DNA of 45,903 bases from Nevskia sp. (GCA_016779605.1 JADHNH010000017.1:1-45903); one strand, 5' to 3'; shown: positions 8,101-15,982, numbered from the stretch's first letter. A program made the numbers and translations. Notes: a model not told the origin generated them from the letters alone.

Positions 8101-8322
8101 GCCCACCGCCGCCGCATCCGGCGCCGCGACCATGCGCGCGACGAAGGTACGCGCGCCGGCCGGCGCGATGCCGCCGTTTTCCAGGCTCACCGGCTGCACG
8201 AACACGTCGGCCTCGCCGGCGACCACGCGCCAGGCCAGCGCCGGGTCGGCCAGCCAGAGCTTGTGCCCGGCCGGTAGGTCGCGCCACAGGGCCTGCGCCC
8301 GCGGGGCGTGGCCGCGGCTCAC
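5137..8322 (-). CDS. NHLM-type bacteriocin ABC transporter, ATP-binding/permease protein (second subunit)
   Basis: The protein is 1061 residues if the GTG at 8322 is used; that GTG overlaps the stop of the peptidase-ABC gene (GTGA), so coupling is likely. The first ~490 residues are a soluble Ala-rich region starting with a degenerate cyclic-nucleotide/cupin-like segment (LWLADPALAWRVVAGEADVF), as in NHLM_micro_ABC2 proteins. A six-helix exporter membrane domain follows (about 505-800). The nucleotide-binding domain has Walker A GPSGSGKST (~857), signature LSGGQRQR (~961), Walker B ILLLDEATS (~982) and H-loop IAHRLST (~1011). It has no C39 cysteine motif, so processing must come from its neighbour. 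Together they would form an inner-membrane exporter for the peptide at 4663. Confidence 0.9.
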   Translation of the reverse strand: MSRGHAPRAQALWRDLPAGHKLWLADPALAWRVVAGEADVFVQPVSLENGGIAPAGARTFVARMVAAPDAAAVGAASETAGCCMFGAEPAAAPQAPGGQRYVWLLCPLAGCRVQAAEIERLFEEQPKPWLGAAAIGFAGLAASVLAPVRPDGPCVALDPGSAGGMIDAATGAAPESSSRLIRRNELVTALGTGALLRVEPYEGLDATVVGGRVGLSVLGSSALFCPIGGIAALPGNAWARPVARIRIGLVPPETVGAAQVRGLAASWLAFHAEQAALQRQAEPAALAVRRERSDAALKTALARLASLARRPRALAEVEPEPGEPPLAQAMRWIADAIGAPKRGPFDPATLRALQTAGPAGGGDAGAFGADPVAIVGAAIGLRHRAVTLRGRWWHADSGPLLARRPPPAAAANRPASAAPAPADDTTQPDPGSLHTADDDWLPLLFVGGRYVAVERAGAEPRAVDADFAAALSGTAFAFYRGLPREPLKLGNMLRWLLAGRRRDLRGILGVSLMVGALALMVPIATRVLFDTVLPSASRADLWLLIAALLVSALSSAAFEFARSVLVVRVESAMGGELQAAVWDRVLSLPMGFFRQYSIGDLVSRVNAVNFIRQQLTGTLLPTLLSSIFAAFNLGLMLFFNAHLALLGLGLIALAVAAGMGFGRLKLAPVRDLSRLEGRLAGIVYELLSGIAKIRAGAAEQRAFARWAEPFAAIRRLATRSQAVSFAESTFFAAYQPLTSMALFAMARSLPGGTDAMTTGEFIAFFAAFGAVFNGTLELSRAALSLVALLPEAERMQPVLRTEPEVREGALHPGRLRGRIEVSNLSFAYRSGAPEAAAAVPVLRNLGFAVEPGQFVALVGPSGSGKSTLMRLLLGFEKPDAGSIQFDGQNLADLDPRDVRRQIGTVFQSSHLLPGDLYSNITGGDPRLSLADAWNAARLAGMEDDIRDMPMGMQTLIGEGSSTLSGGQRQRLMIARALVKRPRILLLDEATSALDNRTQAIVQRSLDVMKITRLVIAHRLSTVRRADRILVIQAGQVVQAGGYDELVAVDGVFREMALRQQA

Positions 8323-10547
8323 GTGCCCATGCCCTCGTCCACCAGCCGCCGGTAGCGGCCCGGCGACGCGCCGTCGCTGGCCGCCATCAAGGCGTCGTGG
8401 GTGCCGCGCTCCACCACCTTGCCGCGTTCGAGCACGATGATCTGGTCCGCGTCGCGCACGGTGGAAAGCCGATGCGCGATCACCACGCAGGTGACGCCGC
8501 GCCGCCGCAGGTTGCGGTCCACCTCGCGCTCGGTGGCCACGTCCAGCGCGCTGGTGGCCTCGTCCAGCACCAGGATGCGCGGACCGCCAGCCAGCGCCCG
8601 CGCGATCTCGATGCGCTGGCGCTGGCCGCCGGACAAGTTCTGGCCGCCCTGCTCCAGGCGGCCGTCGTAGCCGCCGGTGCGCGCCGCGATCACTTCGTGG
8701 ATGCAGGCGTCCTTGGCCGCCGCGAACAGGTCTTCTTCCGCGATCGTCGGGTCCCACAGGCTGAGGTTGTCGCGGTAGCTGCCCTCGAACAACGCCAGCT
8801 CCTGGTCGACCAGCGCCAGCGAGGCGGCGAGCTGCTCGCGCGGCCAGCTGCGGCGCGGCTTGCCGTCGAACAGGATGTCGCCGCTCCAGGGCTCGTACAG
8901 ACCCATGATCAGGCGTGAAACGGTGGACTTGCCGCAGCCCGAGGGGCCGACCAGGGCGATGCGCTGGCCCGGCGTGGCGACCAGGCTCAGGTTCTCGATC
9001 AGCGGCGGCGCAGTGCGGCTGTAGCCGAAGCTGACGCCGCGCAGCTCCACGAAGCCTTCCAAGCGGCCGCGCACGTGCACCGCGGGCGCCGCCGGTTGCT
9101 CGTCCAGCTCGGCGGCCGGGTAGCGCAGCACGTCGTCGAGGCGCGCCAGGCTGCCCTGCAGCTGCTGGAAGCGGGCGCTCAGGTCGACGAACTCGTTGAC
9201 CGGCCGCAGGAAGCTCGCCGCCAGGCTCTGGAACGCCACCAGCTCGCCGACGCTGATCTGGCCCTGGATCACGCGCGCGCCGCCGATGCCGAGCACCAGC
9301 ACGTTGACCGCGGCGGTGATGAAGCCGGGAATCAGCGCGATCGGCAGCGACAGCCGCTGGGTCGAAGCCAGCGCGTTCATGAAGCGCGCCTGGTAGCCGG
9401 CCCAGCGCGCGAAGAAGCCGGCCTCGCCGCCGTAGGACTTGATCGTCTCCATCGCCGCCAGGCCGATCAGCGAGGTGCCCTGCACCTTGCCCTCGTCGAT
9501 CGACACGCGCTGCGACAGCTCGCGCGTGCTGCGGGCGACGTACCACAGCGAGCCGCCGATGGCGCCCGCGCCGGCGACGACGACCGCCGCCAGGCCGATG
9601 TCGTAGGCCGCCATCACCGCGGCGAAGAACGCCGCGGTGAGCAGCGACACGCAGGTGCCGGCGACGTTGCCGGTGAGCTCGCGCGCGACCAGCTCGTTGA
9701 GCTGCATGCGCGAGCCGATCTCGCCGGCCGAGCGCTGCGTGTAGAACACCACCGGCAGCCGCAGCAGGTGCCACAGGAAGCGGCCGGCCGAGGACACCGC
9801 CAGGCGCGTCTGCAGGCGCAGCAGCACGCCGTTCTGGATCGCCGCGAGCGCCGCGCGCAGCAGCGCCGCCAGCGCCATGCCCAGCAGCAGCGGGCGCAGC
9901 CAGTCGCCGCTGTTGGCCACCAGCACGCGGTCCACGAACACGCTCAGGAACACCGGCATGACCATGCCGGGCACCACCGCGGCCAGGCCGGCGGCGACCA
10001 GGAAGGCGAGCGCCGATTCCATGCCGCGCGCGCGGCGCACGATCGAGCGCAGCACCGAAGGCGCCTCGCCGCCGCGGCGGAACTCGTCGGTGGGCTCGAA
10101 GGTGAGCACCACGCCGGTGAACGACTGGTCGAACTCTTCCAGGCCGACGCGGCGGCGGCCCAGCGCCGGGTCGTTCAGGTACACGCGGTCGCCGGCAAAG
10201 CCTTCCAGCACCAGGAAGTGGTTGAAGTTCCAGAACACGATGCAGGGCAGGCGGATGCCGCGCAGGTCCTCGGGCTCCTTGCGGTAGCCGCGCGCCTCCA
10301 GGCCGAAGCTGCGCGCGGCGTGCAGCAGGTTGCTGGCCTTGGTGCCGTCGCGCGACACGCCGCAGGCGATGCGCAGCTCCTCCAGCGGCACCCAGCGGCC
10401 GTAGTGCGCCAGCACCATCGCCAGCGAAGCGGCGCCGCATTCCACCGCCTCGAACTGCAGGATGCTGGGCACACGCACCACGCCGCCGGCCGCGTCCTCC
10501 TCGTCGCCGGCGCCGCGCCCGCGGCGGAAGTTCCAGCGCAGCTTCAT
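8319..10547 (-). CDS. C39 peptidase-containing ABC exporter (NHLM bacteriocin peptidase/ATP-binding protein)
   Basis: The 742-residue protein removes a double-glycine leader and exports the product. The N-terminal C39 domain is intact: Gln31 of the oxyanion hole and catalytic Cys37 in QFEAVECGAASLAM, His110 in WNFNHFLVLEG, and Asp126 in LNDPALG. A six-helix transmembrane domain follows (about 170-460). The ATPase has Walker A GPSGCGKST (~533), LSGGQRQRIEIARAL (~636) and ILVLDEATSALD. It starts with an ATG overlapping the HlyD-like stop (ATGA) and ends overlapping the second ABC gene. This is the only leader peptidase seen in the window, and the only fitting leader is that of the peptide at 4663. 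Confidence 0.95.
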   Translation of the reverse strand: MKLRWNFRRGRGAGDEEDAAGGVVRVPSILQFEAVECGAASLAMVLAHYGRWVPLEELRIACGVSRDGTKASNLLHAARSFGLEARGYRKEPEDLRGIRLPCIVFWNFNHFLVLEGFAGDRVYLNDPALGRRRVGLEEFDQSFTGVVLTFEPTDEFRRGGEAPSVLRSIVRRARGMESALAFLVAAGLAAVVPGMVMPVFLSVFVDRVLVANSGDWLRPLLLGMALAALLRAALAAIQNGVLLRLQTRLAVSSAGRFLWHLLRLPVVFYTQRSAGEIGSRMQLNELVARELTGNVAGTCVSLLTAAFFAAVMAAYDIGLAAVVVAGAGAIGGSLWYVARSTRELSQRVSIDEGKVQGTSLIGLAAMETIKSYGGEAGFFARWAGYQARFMNALASTQRLSLPIALIPGFITAAVNVLVLGIGGARVIQGQISVGELVAFQSLAASFLRPVNEFVDLSARFQQLQGSLARLDDVLRYPAAELDEQPAAPAVHVRGRLEGFVELRGVSFGYSRTAPPLIENLSLVATPGQRIALVGPSGCGKSTVSRLIMGLYEPWSGDILFDGKPRRSWPREQLAASLALVDQELALFEGSYRDNLSLWDPTIAEEDLFAAAKDACIHEVIAARTGGYDGRLEQGGQNLSGGQRQRIEIARALAGGPRILVLDEATSALDVATEREVDRNLRRRGVTCVVIAHRLSTVRDADQIIVLERGKVVERGTHDALMAASDGASPGRYRRLVDEGMGT

Positions 10548-11839
10548 CCGCCCAGGCCCAGCCACTTCTTCAGGAACGGCAGCGCCAGCGACAGCGGCCG
10601 CTCGCGGTCGACCACGATCTCGACCGCCGCCGGCGTGCCGGTGGCGAGCTTCAGCGGCGGCCCGGCACGGGTGGACCAGCGGTAGCCGCTGACGGTGGCG
10701 GCCGGCTCCAGGCGGATGCGCACCTCCACCGGCACGCCGGCGCCGACCATCTCGCGCACCAGCGAGTCGTTGTGCAGCGCCAGCAGCATGCTCGCCGGCG
10801 TCACCGGGTAGTCGGAGATCCAGTCCACCGTGCCGACCAGGTAGCCGTGCTCTTCGCGCTTGACCGTGGACGGCAGCACCCGCGCCTCCATGCCGCGCGC
10901 GATGCGCTTGCCCGCGCCGGCCGGCACGTAGGCCAGCGCCACCATGCGGTCGGCCGCGGCGGCTGCCGCCGGCGCGCCGGCGGCCGCCAGCGGCTCGATC
11001 ACCGCGATCTCCTGGCCCTGCTGCACCAGCGCGCCGTTGGCGCTGCGCAGCTCCACCAGGCGGCCGTCGGCGGGGGCGTTGACCACGGTTTCGGCGGCCT
11101 GCGATTTCTGCAGGGAATCCAGCGCGCGCTGCGCCTCGTCGATCTGCACGGTACGGACGATCTGCTCCTCGCGCGCGGTCTTGTCGCGGTCCAGGCGCCC
11201 CAGCTCCACCTGCCGCACCTGGGTCTTGAGCACTTCGATGTCGACCTCGCCGTTGGCGATGTCCTGGCGCGTGGCCAGCACCTGCTGGCGCGTCACCAGG
11301 CCCTGGGCCAGCAGGTCCTCCTGCGTCTGCAGGCGCTCGTGCAGGATGCGCAGCCGCTCCTGCTCCACCGCCATCTGCTGCTGCAGGTTGCGCACCTGCT
11401 GGCCGGCGGACTGCCCGGCCAGCTTCTGCGACTCGTCGCGCAGCGGCTGCTGCGAGCGGTCCAGCGCGCGCAGCTCGTTGAGGCGCGACTGCGCCTTTTC
11501 GATGCGGTCGGCCAGCTCCGGCTGCACGATGCGCGCCATCACCTGGCCGGCATGGACCAGGTCGCCGGGCTTGGCGTCGAGGCCGGCGAGCCGGCCGTTG
11601 CCGGTGGCGATCACCTCGTCCAGGCCGTTGCCGTTGACCAGCAGGGCGTGGCCGGCCACCTCGGTGGGCACGCTGCCGAACCAGCCCCAGGCCAGCACCA
11701 GGCCGATCAGGATCAGCACCGGCGCCAGCCACAGCCAGGCCTGCGCCGGCAGCGCCGGCACCAGCTGGTCGAGCTGGTCCGGCGAGGACAGGCGCTCCAG
11801 CGCGACCTTGCGGAAGATGCGGTTGGAGTCCTCGCTCAT
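10544..11839 (-). CDS. HlyD-family secretion adaptor (NHLM bacteriocin system)
   Basis: This 431-residue periplasmic adaptor links the ABC exporter to an outer-membrane channel. A short cytoplasmic N-terminus is followed by one membrane helix (about residues 34-54, LWLAPVLILIGLVLAWGWFG). A biotinyl-lipoyl half (IATGNGRLAGLDAKPGDLVHAGQ) comes next, then a Gln/Leu/Arg-rich coiled coil (about 105-270). The second lipoyl half (VNAPADGRLVELRSANGALVQQGQ) and a beta-barrel domain complete it. The order and the 431-residue length fit NHLM_micro_HlyD proteins. It starts 16 nt after the TolC-like stop and overlaps the downstream ABC gene by 4 nt, so it belongs firmly to the operon. Confidence 0.92.
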   Translation of the reverse strand: MSEDSNRIFRKVALERLSSPDQLDQLVPALPAQAWLWLAPVLILIGLVLAWGWFGSVPTEVAGHALLVNGNGLDEVIATGNGRLAGLDAKPGDLVHAGQVMARIVQPELADRIEKAQSRLNELRALDRSQQPLRDESQKLAGQSAGQQVRNLQQQMAVEQERLRILHERLQTQEDLLAQGLVTRQQVLATRQDIANGEVDIEVLKTQVRQVELGRLDRDKTAREEQIVRTVQIDEAQRALDSLQKSQAAETVVNAPADGRLVELRSANGALVQQGQEIAVIEPLAAAGAPAAAAAADRMVALAYVPAGAGKRIARGMEARVLPSTVKREEHGYLVGTVDWISDYPVTPASMLLALHNDSLVREMVGAGVPVEVRIRLEPAATVSGYRWSTRAGPPLKLATGTPAAVEIVVDRERPLSLALPFLKKWLGLGG

Positions 11840-11855
11840 GGGTATGCCTGTATGC

Positions 11856-13451
11856 CTACTGGAACAGCAGGTCGGTGCGCACCAGCAGGCGCTCCTGGTC
11901 GACTTCGACCAGCAGGGCCTGCTCGTAGTACCACCGCGCCACCGCGCTGGCGCGCGCCTGCCGCGCCTGCACCAGGTTGTCCACCGCCGCGGCGTAACGG
12001 TCCTCGATGGTGATGACGTCGATCAGGGTCGACAGGCCGAGGCGGCGCTTGGTGCGCTCGTTCTCCACTGCGGTCTTGTAGCGCGCCTCGGCGTCGGCGG
12101 CCTTTTCCAGCGTGGCGCTGGCGGTGCGCAAGGCCGCCAGCGCCTGCGCCAGGCCGTTGCCGGCGGCGCGCCGCGCCTGCGCCAGGTCCACCCGCGAATT
12201 CTCCGCGGCCAGCGCGGCCGCCTGCTCGGCGCCGCGCGCGGCGCTGTTTTCGAACGGGATCTGCATCGACAGCGTCGCCGCGGCGGTGGGCTGGTCGACG
12301 AACGCGCCGGTGGGCGTGAAGCCGACGCTGTCGCCTTCGTGCAGGGCGGCGTAGCCGGCCGACAGGGTCAGGTCGACCGCCGGCTTGCGCGCCTCGGCGG
12401 CGGCGCGCAGGCGCGACTCGCTTTCCGCCAGGCGCGCCTGCGCGGCCAGCACTTCGGGCCGGCGCATGATCGCCGCGCCGGCGTCGGTGGCGCCGATCAG
12501 TTGATCCAGCGGCGCGCTGGCGTCGGGGATCGGGTCGGCCAGCACGGTGCCCAGATAGGCATCGGCGGCGTCGGAGCCCAGCAGCAGCGCCAGGTCGCGG
12601 CGCGACTGCTCGCTGGCCAGCGCCGCGGCCAGCGTGCTGGAGCGGTGCTCGGCCAGGCTCGCCAGCACCAGCTGGCGCTCCGCCGCCGGCAGCTGGTCGG
12701 CGGCGATCAGCTTCTCGGTCTCGCGCGCCAGCAGCGCCACGCGCGCTTCGGCGGCGCGCGCCGCGTCGAGCTGCTGCGCGCGGGCGATGCATTCCCAGTA
12801 TTTCTGCACCACCGCCAGCACCACCTGCGACACCGTCTGCCGCAGGTCCTGCTGCGCCGCCAGCGACTCCTGGCGCAGGCCGCGCCGCGTCTCCACCGCG
12901 ATGGTGCCGTTGTTGCGCCCCAGCGGCGCCAGCGGCAGGGTCAGCGAGAACGTCGCCACGTTGGTGCGCTGGTCGGGAAAGCCCTCCAGGCGCAGCAGCC
13001 GGTCGCGGGTGGCGTCGGCGGTGAAGCCCAGCGACGGGCTCAGGCCGCTTTCGAACAGCTTGCCGACGGCAGCCTGGGTGGATTCGCTGAAGGTGAGCTC
13101 GTTGTCCGCGGGGACGCCGGTGTAGCCGGCCAGGGTGGACTTCTCCAGCGCGGTGAGCTTGCGCACCGTGCGGCCGGCGGTGAGGCTGCCGTTGAACTGC
13201 CAGTCGAACGGCCCCTGCGCGGCCAGCGCGTTGGCCTGCGAGATGCGCACCTGCAGGCCGGCACCGAGGATCGCGCTGTTGCGCTCCAGCGCGGCCGCCG
13301 CCGCCTGGCGCAGGCTCAGCCCCGCCGCGCCGGCCGGCGCGGCGGGGCTGTCCGTCGTCTCCGCCGCCTGCACCGCCGGTGCAGACAAGGTGCCGGCGGC
13401 TTGCGCGCAAGCCGCACACAGGCCCAGCAATGCCAGCGCCTGCAGGCGCAT
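11856..13451 (-). CDS. TolC-family outer-membrane efflux protein
   Basis: The 531-residue protein has a cleavable signal peptide (MRLQALALLGLCAACAQA then AG). Two outer-membrane-efflux repeats follow, with long heptad-rich helices (for example EVLAAQARLAESESRLRAAA near residue 340) and small beta stretches. It would form the trimeric channel through which the exporter releases peptide outside the cell. The ATG at 13451 is chosen over an in-frame ATG at 13499 because the upstream residues are not signal-like and overlap the preceding gene. The gap to the upstream gene is 20 nt. A dedicated TolC inside the operon suggests a self-contained secretion line. Confidence 0.9.
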   Translation of the reverse strand: MRLQALALLGLCAACAQAAGTLSAPAVQAAETTDSPAAPAGAAGLSLRQAAAAALERNSAILGAGLQVRISQANALAAQGPFDWQFNGSLTAGRTVRKLTALEKSTLAGYTGVPADNELTFSESTQAAVGKLFESGLSPSLGFTADATRDRLLRLEGFPDQRTNVATFSLTLPLAPLGRNNGTIAVETRRGLRQESLAAQQDLRQTVSQVVLAVVQKYWECIARAQQLDAARAAEARVALLARETEKLIAADQLPAAERQLVLASLAEHRSSTLAAALASEQSRRDLALLLGSDAADAYLGTVLADPIPDASAPLDQLIGATDAGAAIMRRPEVLAAQARLAESESRLRAAAEARKPAVDLTLSAGYAALHEGDSVGFTPTGAFVDQPTAAATLSMQIPFENSAARGAEQAAALAAENSRVDLAQARRAAGNGLAQALAALRTASATLEKAADAEARYKTAVENERTKRRLGLSTLIDVITIEDRYAAAVDNLVQARQARASAVARWYYEQALLVEVDQERLLVRTDLLFQ

Positions 13452-13471
13452 CAGCCGGCCGCCTGCATGGT

Positions 13472-13978
13472 TCAGCCGGCCAGCTGCCGCAGCACCCACT
13501 CGAAGCGGGCACCGGCCAGGTGCACGTCGTCGAGCAGGCTGTCGTCGAGTTCGTCCGCATCGCCGCCGCCGGCCTGGCGCGCGTTCATCTGGCGGATGCG
13601 GTCGGCCATGAAGATCGACAGCGCATGGTAGAAGCGCGCGCAGAAGCCGACGTCGGTCTTGAAGGCGTCGCGCAGGTGCTCGTGCTGCACCGCCAGCAAC
13701 AGGCTGGGCCGCCGGCTTACCACCGAGACGTTGGTCGGCGCCGGATCGACGAACGACATCTCGCCCACCACCTCGCCGGACTTCAGGCTGGCCAGCGCCG
13801 TGCCGTCGCGGGTGACCACGCCGAGCTCGCCGTCGAGCACGAAATACAAGGTCTGGATGCGCGAGCCGGCGCGCACCAGCTCCTGTCCTGCGCCGATCTG
13901 CACGCGCGAGCCGTGGCGCGCCAGCCAGGCGATGTCCTGGTCGGACAGCTTGCTCATGATGAGAAGCACCTTGCGCAT
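13472..13978 (-). CDS. Cyclic-nucleotide-binding-domain protein of the bacteriocin export operon
   Basis: The 168-residue protein is essentially one cyclic-nucleotide-binding (Crp-like) beta-barrel: an AGQELVRAGSRIQTLYFVLDGELGVV strand series, then GEVVGEMSFVDPAPTNVSVV as phosphate-binding cassette. The cassette arginine that contacts the cyclic phosphate in CAP is replaced by Thr (PTNVSV for PRxATV), so nucleotide binding is doubtful. There is no helix-turn-helix, so it is not a DNA-binding Crp. Similar stand-alone proteins occur beside bacteriocin-type transporters (the cyc_nuc_ocin family). The start at 13978 is supported by a GGGGGAG site (13984-13990). As first gene of the operon it may gate or assemble the exporter; that is inference. 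Confidence 0.85.
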   Translation of the reverse strand: MRKVLLIMSKLSDQDIAWLARHGSRVQIGAGQELVRAGSRIQTLYFVLDGELGVVTRDGTALASLKSGEVVGEMSFVDPAPTNVSVVSRRPSLLLAVQHEHLRDAFKTDVGFCARFYHALSIFMADRIRQMNARQAGGGDADELDDSLLDDVHLAGARFEWVLRQLAG

Positions 13979-14067
13979 CGCGTCTCCCCCGGTTGCCGAT
14001 GAAGGGCGTTCTTAAGCCTTTATCGGATCGCGTCGAACAGGCGTGACCTTCCTACGCTCGGGAAAAC

Positions 14068-14085
14068 CGGGCACTACCGTGCCCG
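14068..14085. other. Hairpin in the gap upstream of the export operon
   Basis: CGGGCAC (14068-14074) and GTGCCCG (14079-14085) form a perfect 7-bp stem with a 4-nt loop, with no T-tract on either side. It lies in the 232-bp gap 13979-14210, between the membrane glycosyltransferase gene and the export operon, both leftward. I see no convincing promoter hexamers in this gap. The hairpin may be a rho-dependent 3' end of the upstream transcript. Confidence 0.4.
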
Positions 14086-14210
14086 ATCTTCGTCGGCGCC
14101 TGCGTGTGCCACGCGCAGCTGCGATCGCAGTTGCGGCGGTTTGCGCCTGGCCCCCTTCGATTGAGCCTAGCACGCAGGTGCGGGCGGAACTGTGCGGCGG
14201 TTCCGCTGCG

Positions 14211-15809
14211 TCAGGGGCCGGACGCCGGCATGCCGCCGCGGGCGCCGGCCAGGTCCAGCAATACCGCGAACGGTTCCGGCGGCGCGCCTTCGGCGAGCCG
14301 CACGGTGGAGACGATCCGCGCCTGCCCGTTGAGGCGGCGGTCCGGGTAGAACGGCTGCGGATAGCCGGGGCTGACGTAGGCCAGCAGGTAGGCGTAGCGG
14401 CATCTGGCCATGCCTTCTGCAAACTCGGCGTCGCCGGCGCTCTGCGGCGGCGGCGCGTAGCTGGGCCGGCCGGTATAGAGCATGACCAGCGACGGCTTGA
14501 TCGAGCTGATGCATTCGCCGGGCGGCACCGCGTCGCCGACGCGGCGCAGGTCCTGCAGGATCGCGGCGAGCGAGCCGGCCAGGCGCCGCGACTGCCGGCG
14601 GTCGTCGGTGTACCAGCCGGGGAAATGCCGCGCCGCGGCCATTTCCGCCGGCAGCGGCTGGGTGAAGCGCGCGGCGGCCAGCACCAGCGATGGCAGCACG
14701 ATCAGCGACAGCGCGGCCAGCAAGGCCGTGCACGCCAGCCGCGCCGCCGCCTGCGCCTGCCGGCCGGCCATTGTGCGCAGCCACAGGATGCCCTGCACCA
14801 GCAGCACCGGCACGATCACGTAGCTGAGCCGCTGCCCTTCGGCGGGAAACGGCCAGACCAGCACCAGGGCGATGTACAGCACCACATAGATCGCGTCGAA
14901 CGAGCGCCGGCGCAGGCGCCAGGCGCAGCCGGCCAGGCAGATGGCCCCGGCCAGCAGCGCCAGCACCGCCGGCAGCAGCGTGCGGCCCTCCGCCAGCCAG
15001 TCCTGCGTCCACGCCCGCAGCAGCACGAAAACTTCCTGGCCCGCCTGGCGCGCCAGCGCGCCGAGCGGGTCGGCCGCGTACGACTGGCGCCACTGCGCGG
15101 CATAGCCGCTGAGGCCCGACTGGTTGAGCCGGCTCCACGCCGCCCAGGCGCAGAACGGCACGGCCGCGGCGGCCAGCAGCAGCGGCCAGCGGCGCGGCCG
15201 CAGCATCAGCAACTGCAGCGCGAACGCCGCCAGCAGCGGCACCGCGGCCGCGCGCACCAGGGTGGCCGCCGCCACCGCCGCCGCGCCGAGCCACCATGCA
15301 GCGCTCGCGTGTTTGCCGCCAGCAGCGGCACGGTTGGCCGCGACGATCGCCGCCAGGCTCAGAAACAGGTAGGAATTCTCGGTCCAGATATTGAGCGCCT
15401 GCAGGTAGGTGCCCGGCATCAGCGCGAACAGGCCGCAGGCCCAGGCGGCAGTGGCGCTGCCGCAGCCTTCGTCGCGCAGCCACAGGTACAGGCAGGCGAC
15501 GGCGGCAAGCAGCGAAACGACGACCACCAGGTGGGCGGCCAGGAAGCTTGCCCCGAGCAGGCCGACCGCCAGCGGAAACAGCGGCGGGTACACGCTGGCG
15601 CGGAGCGCCTGCTCCAGCGCCGGCATCGGCGGCGCAAACGGCGAGAAGTGCCGCGCGGCCAGCATGTAGTACGCGCTGTCGCCGCCGAGGTCGGTGATGT
15701 CGTACGACCATCCCCAGACCAGGTAGGCCATGCACAGCACGGCGAACAGGGCGGCCACCGCAAGGCGATGCGGCGACGGATTGGGCGCTGCGCTTTGCAT
15801 CTCGATCAT
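14211..15809 (-). CDS. Polytopic GT-C-like membrane glycosyltransferase
   Basis: The 532-residue protein has about eleven hydrophobic segments. A short first loop contains DITDLGGDSAYYMLAARHF, the acidic luminal motif typical of ArnT/PMT-type GT-C enzymes, which use polyprenyl-phosphate sugars on the periplasmic face. The C-terminal ~130 residues are a soluble domain (RHFPGWYTDDRRQSRRLAG onward). The start is uncertain: ATGs at 15809 and 15800 are both possible and neither has a strong ribosome site. The frame is open further upstream, but that extension is low-complexity. No lipid-A or O-antigen genes adjoin it. It lies 232 bp upstream of the export operon in the same direction, and a link is unproven. 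Confidence 0.72.
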   Translation of the reverse strand: MIEMQSAAPNPSPHRLAVAALFAVLCMAYLVWGWSYDITDLGGDSAYYMLAARHFSPFAPPMPALEQALRASVYPPLFPLAVGLLGASFLAAHLVVVVSLLAAVACLYLWLRDEGCGSATAAWACGLFALMPGTYLQALNIWTENSYLFLSLAAIVAANRAAAGGKHASAAWWLGAAAVAAATLVRAAAVPLLAAFALQLLMLRPRRWPLLLAAAAVPFCAWAAWSRLNQSGLSGYAAQWRQSYAADPLGALARQAGQEVFVLLRAWTQDWLAEGRTLLPAVLALLAGAICLAGCAWRLRRRSFDAIYVVLYIALVLVWPFPAEGQRLSYVIVPVLLVQGILWLRTMAGRQAQAAARLACTALLAALSLIVLPSLVLAAARFTQPLPAEMAAARHFPGWYTDDRRQSRRLAGSLAAILQDLRRVGDAVPPGECISSIKPSLVMLYTGRPSYAPPPQSAGDAEFAEGMARCRYAYLLAYVSPGYPQPFYPDRRLNGQARIVSTVRLAEGAPPEPFAVLLDLAGARGGMPASGP

Positions 15810-15982
15810 CGACGTGGAGCCGGCGGGGAGCGTTTTGTCGGCCGCGTTGTTGTGAAGGCGGCACGGGCACCAGCCCGGACTTGCCGTTGCGGCGAGTATG
15901 GCAGCCTGCGCGGCGCCGCAGGATGCGCCGCCGGAATTCTTGCGCCCCCTGCGCCTTATACTGCGCCGGCGCGCGGCCCCCC

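Noticed and set aside
4894..8277. 1127-codon rightward open frame opposite the second ABC gene
   Set aside because: It is a GC-rich shadow: low-complexity His/Gln/Arg/Gly protein lying exactly antisense to a transporter with all ATPase motifs.
8323..10440. Upstream extension of the second ABC protein to a 1767-residue polypeptide
   Set aside because: The extension runs out of frame through the C39-ABC gene. A GTG overlapping that gene's stop gives a sensible start and the Arg-rich upstream part has no protein character.
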